Notes under the pieces: model-generated
The model's database searches: none
Told to the model about the DNA's origin: nothing
What the model saw: only the letters and a program-made list of their open reading frames with translations
Translations under genes and position numbers: made by a program
Assembly (NCBI GenBank): GCA_038214135.1
Contig: JBBQSD010000008.1
Coordinates: 1 to 64,000, forward strand
Origin: JANLSE01 sp038214135
Lineage (GTDB): Bacteria; Chloroflexota; Chloroflexia; Chloroflexales; Roseiflexaceae
Length of the DNA: 64,000 bases
Direction: 5' to 3'
In this document: in pieces, positions 60,089 through 64,000 of the stretch
Numbering within the stretch: the stretch's first letter is position 1
Layout: each line of letters opens with the position of its first letter

Positions 60089-61027
60089 ATGAATACATAC
60101 GCAATCGAAACCAGCGGCCTCCACAAACGTTTTGGTTCCCGCACTGCCGTTGCCGATCTCACCCTGCAAGTACCGCGTGGTGAGGTCTTCGGCTTTCTGG
60201 GGCCAAATGGTGCCGGTAAAAGCACGTCGGTCAAGATGTTGCTTGGTCTTGTGACGCCAAGCGGTGGTACGGCACGCGTGTTGGGCCACGTGCCCGGCGA
60301 TCCATTGGCAATGGCACGGATCGGCTTCCTGCCAGAACATTTTCGTTTCCATCCATGGCTCGAAGCAACCGAATTACTCGATCTGCATGGCAATCTATAT
60401 GGCATGCCCCGTGCTGCAATCAAGCAGCGCATCCCCGAGGTGCTAGAACTGGTGGGCCTGAGTGAACACGCGCACCGGCCCATTTCTGGTTTCTCGAAGG
60501 GCATGCTACAACGGATCGGGTTAGCTCAGGCGCTGCTCAACAAACCCGATCTGGTCTTCCTCGATGAGCCAACCTCGGCGCTCGATCCATTCGGGCGCAT
60601 TCTGGTGCGGACGATCATCAGCGGGTTGCGCGAGCATGGAACAACCATCTTCCTGAACTCACACCTACTGGGCGAGGTTGAAGCGACATGTGATCGGGTG
60701 GCGTTCATCCGCAATGGCGAAGTGCTACGCACCATTGCAATCGGCGATGTGGGCATGGGCAAGATCGTTGTACGTCTCGAACTCGATAGCGCCCCACAGG
60801 AACTACTGAACGATCTGCGTGAACTCGCTGGCGAGCTACAGATTGAACCAGCCCACGATGGCCAACGGGTGATCGTTGCGCTCGAACTCACCGACGACGA
60901 GCGCCTGCCTGTGATTGCGGCAAAAGTTCAGGCTCATGGAGCGCTGCTGTATGCCATGACGCCCAAACGCATGTCGCTTGAGCAATTATTCCTGGAGGTG
61001 ATTGGCACGCAGGATAGTGGGCAGTAG
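60089..61027 (+). CDS. ABC exporter ATP-binding protein
   Basis: 312 residues; ATG 60089 gives MNTYAIETSGLHKRF. Walker A GPNGAGKST (about 39-47), Q-loop region, signature FSKGMLQRIGLAQALL (SKGMxQR, about 136), Walker B LVFLDEPTSALDP (about 155-167), and the H-loop LNSHLLGE. Belongs to the CcmA/NatA-like export group (DUF4162-type C-terminus). Its membrane partner is probably the permease at 61416-62246, which is unusual in being convergent. No clear ribosome site. Confidence 0.92.
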   Translation: MNTYAIETSGLHKRFGSRTAVADLTLQVPRGEVFGFLGPNGAGKSTSVKMLLGLVTPSGGTARVLGHVPGDPLAMARIGFLPEHFRFHPWLEATELLDLHGNLYGMPRAAIKQRIPEVLELVGLSEHAHRPISGFSKGMLQRIGLAQALLNKPDLVFLDEPTSALDPFGRILVRTIISGLREHGTTIFLNSHLLGEVEATCDRVAFIRNGEVLRTIAIGDVGMGKIVVRLELDSAPQELLNDLRELAGELQIEPAHDGQRVIVALELTDDERLPVIAAKVQAHGALLYAMTPKRMSLEQLFLEVIGTQDSGQ

Positions 61028-61415
61028 ACGAGTATTCAGGAGTCAGAAGTCAGAATGATGCATGCCACAGAATCCGCAGCCTTCAGCCGGCGGCAAAGAG
61101 AAAACGAATCCCTAGCCGTGTGGCTTCAGCCCGCGGTGGAGTAGGGTGACAATACCCAATTAAAATCTAAAAGATCATCAACCCGCGGCGTGCAGGCGAG
61201 TCATTCCGACACCTGACAGCTGAAAAGAATGTCGGTGGCACATCTCGCATCGTGCGCCCATCCAACCAAGTTGCCATTGCAGCGCCGCCGTGTGCTGCTA
61301 CGGGCGTGCCTCAATACGGGTTCTGGGTCAATGACGTTACAGCAACCCCAAACTTCTGCATTCTCGCGCTCGCTTCTAACTCCTGAAAGCTGAAGGCTGA
61401 AGGCTGAAGGCTCAT
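61028..61415. repeat. Repeat-filled gap between the convergent ABC genes
   Basis: 61031-61053 CAGGAGT-type heptamers (ATTCAGGAGTCAGAAGTCAG). 61069-61139 CCGCAGCCTTCAGCCGGCGG and the CCTAGCCGTGTGGCTTCAGC family. 61381-61412 four GCTGAAGG heptamer units (CTGAAAGCTGAAGGCTGAAG). Between 61200 and 61370 I see nothing recognisable. Confidence 0.65.
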
Positions 61416-62246
61416 TCACAAATCCCGCCGCCCAAACACACGCATTGCCAATAGTAATGCAACACCAGCGTACAGGATTGCATAGACAACCATGGCATCG
61501 CTTGGCACAGACGAAACGGCAAATGGGGTTGGGATGCTGTTCGCCAATGGTGGCTGCATAAGGTACGCCGCCCGCCGCCACAGCGATTCGACAGGCAATA
61601 GGAGGCTGGTGACAATCCCGACTCGTACGGCGTTGGAGGATTGTAGCAGTGCGCCAATCTGTTCAACCCACGCCCCAATAAAGGTCAGTGCATACAGCAG
61701 AAACAGCGTCACGCCATTCGTCAGCGTCGAGAGACGTGTACCGCCCAAGAGCGAGAGTGCCGTGAGAACCTGCGCCTCTAGAATCAGCAGCGCAATCCCT
61801 TGTACCGGATTGGGCGGCAGATACCCGCTGATCAGCCAGGTTGCCCCAAGCACACTTGCCCCCAACACACCCAGGTAGAGTGCCAGCATGAGCGCAAACC
61901 CCAACCATTTGCCAATCAACACATGCCAGCGCCGCACTGGTTTTGTGACAATCGCCTGGATTGTGTGGGTCGCAATTTCGCCAGAGAGCGTATCCGCCGA
62001 TGCAAAGATCGCCAGCATGACCGTCAGGAAATGGATCACATATAACCCGGCAATCGTGATGAAACTATGCGCCTGTTGAATCGCCAATGCCGGAACATCA
62101 TTACTGGCCAGTTCACGGTCGATCAACCAGAACCCCAGGCTAAACAGACCCAGAAACAACACACCCACAATCAGCGCAGCCAGCGCCATGCGCCGCCGTC
62201 GCGCCTCATGAAATGTCAGCCAGGTCAGCGTCAGAATATGTTGCAC
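61416..62246 (-). CDS. ABC exporter permease (ABC-2 type)
   Basis: 276 residues with six hydrophobic segments (about 18-42, 62-85, 108-135, 140-160, 172-192, 245-268). ABC-2 features: N-terminal LTWLTFHEARRRRMALAALI, then an SGEIATHTIQAIVTKPVRRW motif (about 88-107) where the ATPase coupling helix lies. Predicted to pair with the ATPase at 60089. C-terminal VFGRRDL is typical. Read from ATG 62246. Confidence 0.9.
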   Translation of the reverse strand: MQHILTLTWLTFHEARRRRMALAALIVGVLFLGLFSLGFWLIDRELASNDVPALAIQQAHSFITIAGLYVIHFLTVMLAIFASADTLSGEIATHTIQAIVTKPVRRWHVLIGKWLGFALMLALYLGVLGASVLGATWLISGYLPPNPVQGIALLILEAQVLTALSLLGGTRLSTLTNGVTLFLLYALTFIGAWVEQIGALLQSSNAVRVGIVTSLLLPVESLWRRAAYLMQPPLANSIPTPFAVSSVPSDAMVVYAILYAGVALLLAMRVFGRRDL

Positions 62247-62261
62247 ACGGGCTCCTTAGTT

Positions 62262-62690
62262 TAGCCATCAGCCGTCAGCAATCAGTAGATGCTTATGAAA
62301 GCTTCTGCTGCTATTGTAGCGTATTGCCAAGCACTCAGAGCGTGACTATGGCACGCCACGGGCTGAACCCACACGGCTAGGGTGCAGCGTCCTCTTGCCG
62401 CAGGCAGCGTCCCCTTGCCGCAGGCTTATGATCTTTTACTCTTTCATCGGGTAGGATTCGCCTCCACGCCGCGGGCTAAAGCCGCGCGGTTATGGGTTGG
62501 TTTTCCCTTTGCCGCAGGCTTTAGCCTGCGGATGGAAGGGCATCCCTTGTTCCCCGATTATTTGGTTCATGTTTATTAGCCCGTAGATTCCGATGGCATG
62601 CCTCCGGATCGATGATCCTGTACGCTGCTATAATGTCCATCCACGCGGACAGACAGTAAAAGCTGAGAGCTGAGAGCTGAAAGCTCAATA
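62262..62690. repeat. Composite repeat region upstream of the LLM gene
   Basis: Left end 62266-62287 heptamers (GCCATCAGCCGTCAGCAATC); right end 62661-62688 (AGCTGAGAGCTGAGAGCTGA, AAGCT), inverted. Inside: GCCACGGGCTGAACCCACAC, two CTTGCCGCAGGC copies (62394-62427) and 62462-62534 with CCGCGGGCTAAAGCCGCGCG and CCGCAGGCTTTAGCCTGCGG. No gene. Confidence 0.7.
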
Positions 62691-62702
62691 AAAGGATAAG
62701 CT

Positions 62703-63701
62703 ATGCGCTTTGGTATCCGCTTTAACTCGGAATCTGGCCCGATTCGTGAGATCGTCCGGCGCGCACAGATCGCCGAAGATCTGGGGTTCGATGATGTCTG
62801 GTATTGCCAGGATTTGATGAAGCGCGATGCATGGGTGGCGCTGACGGCGATTGCCGCAGCGACGACACGGGTGCGGGTTGGGACGTGTATTGCCAATCCG
62901 TTTTCCACAAGCCCTGCGGAACTGGCCATGCGAGCGGCAACGCTGCAAGAATTCAGCGATGGGCGTTTTGTGCTTGGAATCGGGCCTGGCGATCCACCAT
63001 ATCTAGAATGGGTTGGCCTCAAGCAGGAACGCCCACGTGCCGGTGTTGCCGAGTCAGTCGCAATTATTCGTGCATTGCTGGCTGGGACGGAAATCCCAGA
63101 TGATATGCAGGTTTTTGCGGGCTGGAATCGCCATGCGAAGCTGCGAATGCCGATTCCAGCCAAACCAGTGCCGATCTATATTGGCGGCCAAGGGCCAAAA
63201 GTTCTGGAATTGATCGGTGAAGTGGCCGATGGTGGCCTACCAATCGTCTTTCCACCAGAGACAATCGGCTTTGTGCGAGAGCGGATTGCCGCCGGTGCCG
63301 CACGGGCCGGGCGCTCGCTAGAAGGTTTCGATCTCGCAGCCTGCGTCTGGTGGTCGGTGGCAGAAACCCGCCGCGAGGCCGAGGATGCGTTGCGCTACCT
63401 GATCGCCTACTATGGGCCATCGCTGCGCAGCGAGACACTTGCGCCGATTGGGTTGGTGCCGAGCGATTTTGATGCGGTGCGGGTGGCCTGGCAATCTGGC
63501 GATATGTCGCGGGCAATGGGCCTACTGGATGAGCGTATGTTTCGGTTGGCGATCTATGGCGATCCAGATGCGATGCTGGAACGGGTGCGCTGGCTGGCCG
63601 AACAGGGAGTCACGCAACTCAATCTTGGCCCGCCACTTGGCGCGAATCCCGAACAGGCATTGCGAATTACAGGCGAACAGGTGATTGCGCGAATGCGCTA
63701 A
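62703..63701 (+). CDS. LLM-class flavin/F420-dependent oxidoreductase
   Basis: 332 residues, AAAAGGATAA before ATG 62703. Luciferase-like TIM barrel: GIRFNSESGPIREIVRRAQI, AEDLGFDDVWYCQDL (catalytic surface), TRVRVGTCIANPFSTSPAEL, GRFVLGIGPGDPPY, and IGGQGPKVLELIGEVADGG. Resembles the methylenetetrahydromethanopterin-reductase-like branch more than the protein at 46660; length is typical. Cofactor not determinable. Next gene starts 55 bp downstream on the same strand. Confidence 0.9.
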   Translation: MRFGIRFNSESGPIREIVRRAQIAEDLGFDDVWYCQDLMKRDAWVALTAIAAATTRVRVGTCIANPFSTSPAELAMRAATLQEFSDGRFVLGIGPGDPPYLEWVGLKQERPRAGVAESVAIIRALLAGTEIPDDMQVFAGWNRHAKLRMPIPAKPVPIYIGGQGPKVLELIGEVADGGLPIVFPPETIGFVRERIAAGAARAGRSLEGFDLAACVWWSVAETRREAEDALRYLIAYYGPSLRSETLAPIGLVPSDFDAVRVAWQSGDMSRAMGLLDERMFRLAIYGDPDAMLERVRWLAEQGVTQLNLGPPLGANPEQALRITGEQVIARMR

Positions 63702-63756
63702 CACGAACATAATCGATTCAATGATGCGTTAACGTAGTAACATAAGGAATTTATTC

Positions 63757-64000
63757 ATGGCATTACAGCTTTTTCAGAATCCCCATGTCACACAGGCTGG
63801 GTATTCCACCGGCAGTGCTGCACCAGAGGCCTTCCATCGCCGCCTGTCAGGGTATGCGCCAACACCACTGGGGGCTGCGCCGCTTCTGGCTGCCGAATTG
63901 GGCCTCGGCCAGATCTGGGTCAAGCAGGAATCGTGTCGCCTGGGGATGCCAGCATTCAAGATCCTGGGGGCTTCGTGGGCAACCTACCGCGCACTGGAAC
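63757..64000 (+). CDS. Diaminopropionate ammonia-lyase-like PLP enzyme (5' part only)
   Basis: First 81 codons of a gene running off the window; ATAAGGAA precedes ATG 63757. The start LQLFQNPHVTQAG, the GYAPTPLGAAPLLAAELGLG segment and especially the PLP lysine region ESCRLGMPAFKILGASWA match diaminopropionate ammonia-lyase and related threonine-synthase-fold enzymes. Expected reaction is deamination of 2,3-diaminopropionate or a related amino acid to pyruvate and ammonia. Only the N-terminus is visible, so subfamily assignment is provisional. Confidence 0.75.
   Translation, partial: MALQLFQNPHVTQAGYSTGSAAPEAFHRRLSGYAPTPLGAAPLLAAELGLGQIWVKQESCRLGMPAFKILGASWATYRALE

Noticed and set aside
62379..62579. 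65-codon frame upstream of the LLM gene
   Set aside because: Entirely composed of CGCAGGCT palindromes; no ribosome site.

Overview
The window looks like chromosomal DNA of a filamentous member of the Chloroflexota (class Chloroflexia, Herpetosiphon/Kouleothrix-like). This rests on protein style: MshEN-type adaptor proteins, secreted proteins ending in a YLPLISR-like tail, many one-component and Ser/Thr kinase regulators, moderate-to-high GC, and many short dispersed palindromes. It is inference; no marker gene fixes the genus. I see no prophage, complete insertion sequence, CRISPR array or replication origin.

Layout. 1-10.2 kb is mostly housekeeping: uvrA (minus, 3' end cut by the window edge), a small gene with a duplicated domain next to ssb, tyrS, ppc and a DegT-type aminotransferase. 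10.3-20 kb holds a large secreted SdrD B-like protein, a soluble TPR-MshEN protein, a trans-sulfuration enzyme, acylphosphatase, phoU, a fusion of a CHAT-like domain, TM helix, LysM and NodB deacetylase, and a glycosyltransferase. 20-36.7 kb is rich in signalling: two histidine kinases, two Ser/Thr kinases (one with DnaJ-like zinc ribbons), an FHA-winged-helix regulator, a cNMP-binding protein and a sortase, with galE, aroA and an Rsm22-like methyltransferase between them. 36.9-47.5 kb holds a CBS protein, a GH95 fucosidase, a membrane-anchored EEP phosphoesterase, a frameshifted GNAT gene overlapping a deoxynucleoside kinase, an ECF sigma factor with its partner, a secreted protein and a flavin-dependent oxidoreductase.

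47.6-57.8 kb is the most coherent accessory locus. A fused E1 alpha-beta dehydrogenase and its E2 acyltransferase run leftwards from a SorC-type regulator. The regulator runs rightwards and is followed by a ribulose-phosphate-epimerase-like enzyme that lacks the family's metal histidines, a GMC oxidoreductase and a ROK kinase. The regulator's intergenic region carries two pairs of the palindrome yGTGCATTTGCACA, each pair spaced 19 bp, which I read as its operators. I infer an inducible carbohydrate-oxidation module; the substrate is unknown.

57.8-64 kb has tRNA-Gln(CTG) and tRNA-Leu(CAG), a second ECF sigma/anti-sigma pair, an ABC exporter whose ATPase and permease are convergent, another flavin-dependent oxidoreductase, and the start of a diaminopropionate ammonia-lyase-like gene.

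Intergenic regions carry several distinct repeat families: 7-bp short tandem repeats that often form the inverted ends of 100-120 bp elements, 8-bp repeats, and GC-rich palindromes. They concentrate right of 47 kb, where they separate genes of the same locus and in one case supply the sequence directly before a start codon. Three gene remnants or frameshifts are visible (rhodanese, GNAT, coiled-coil fragment).
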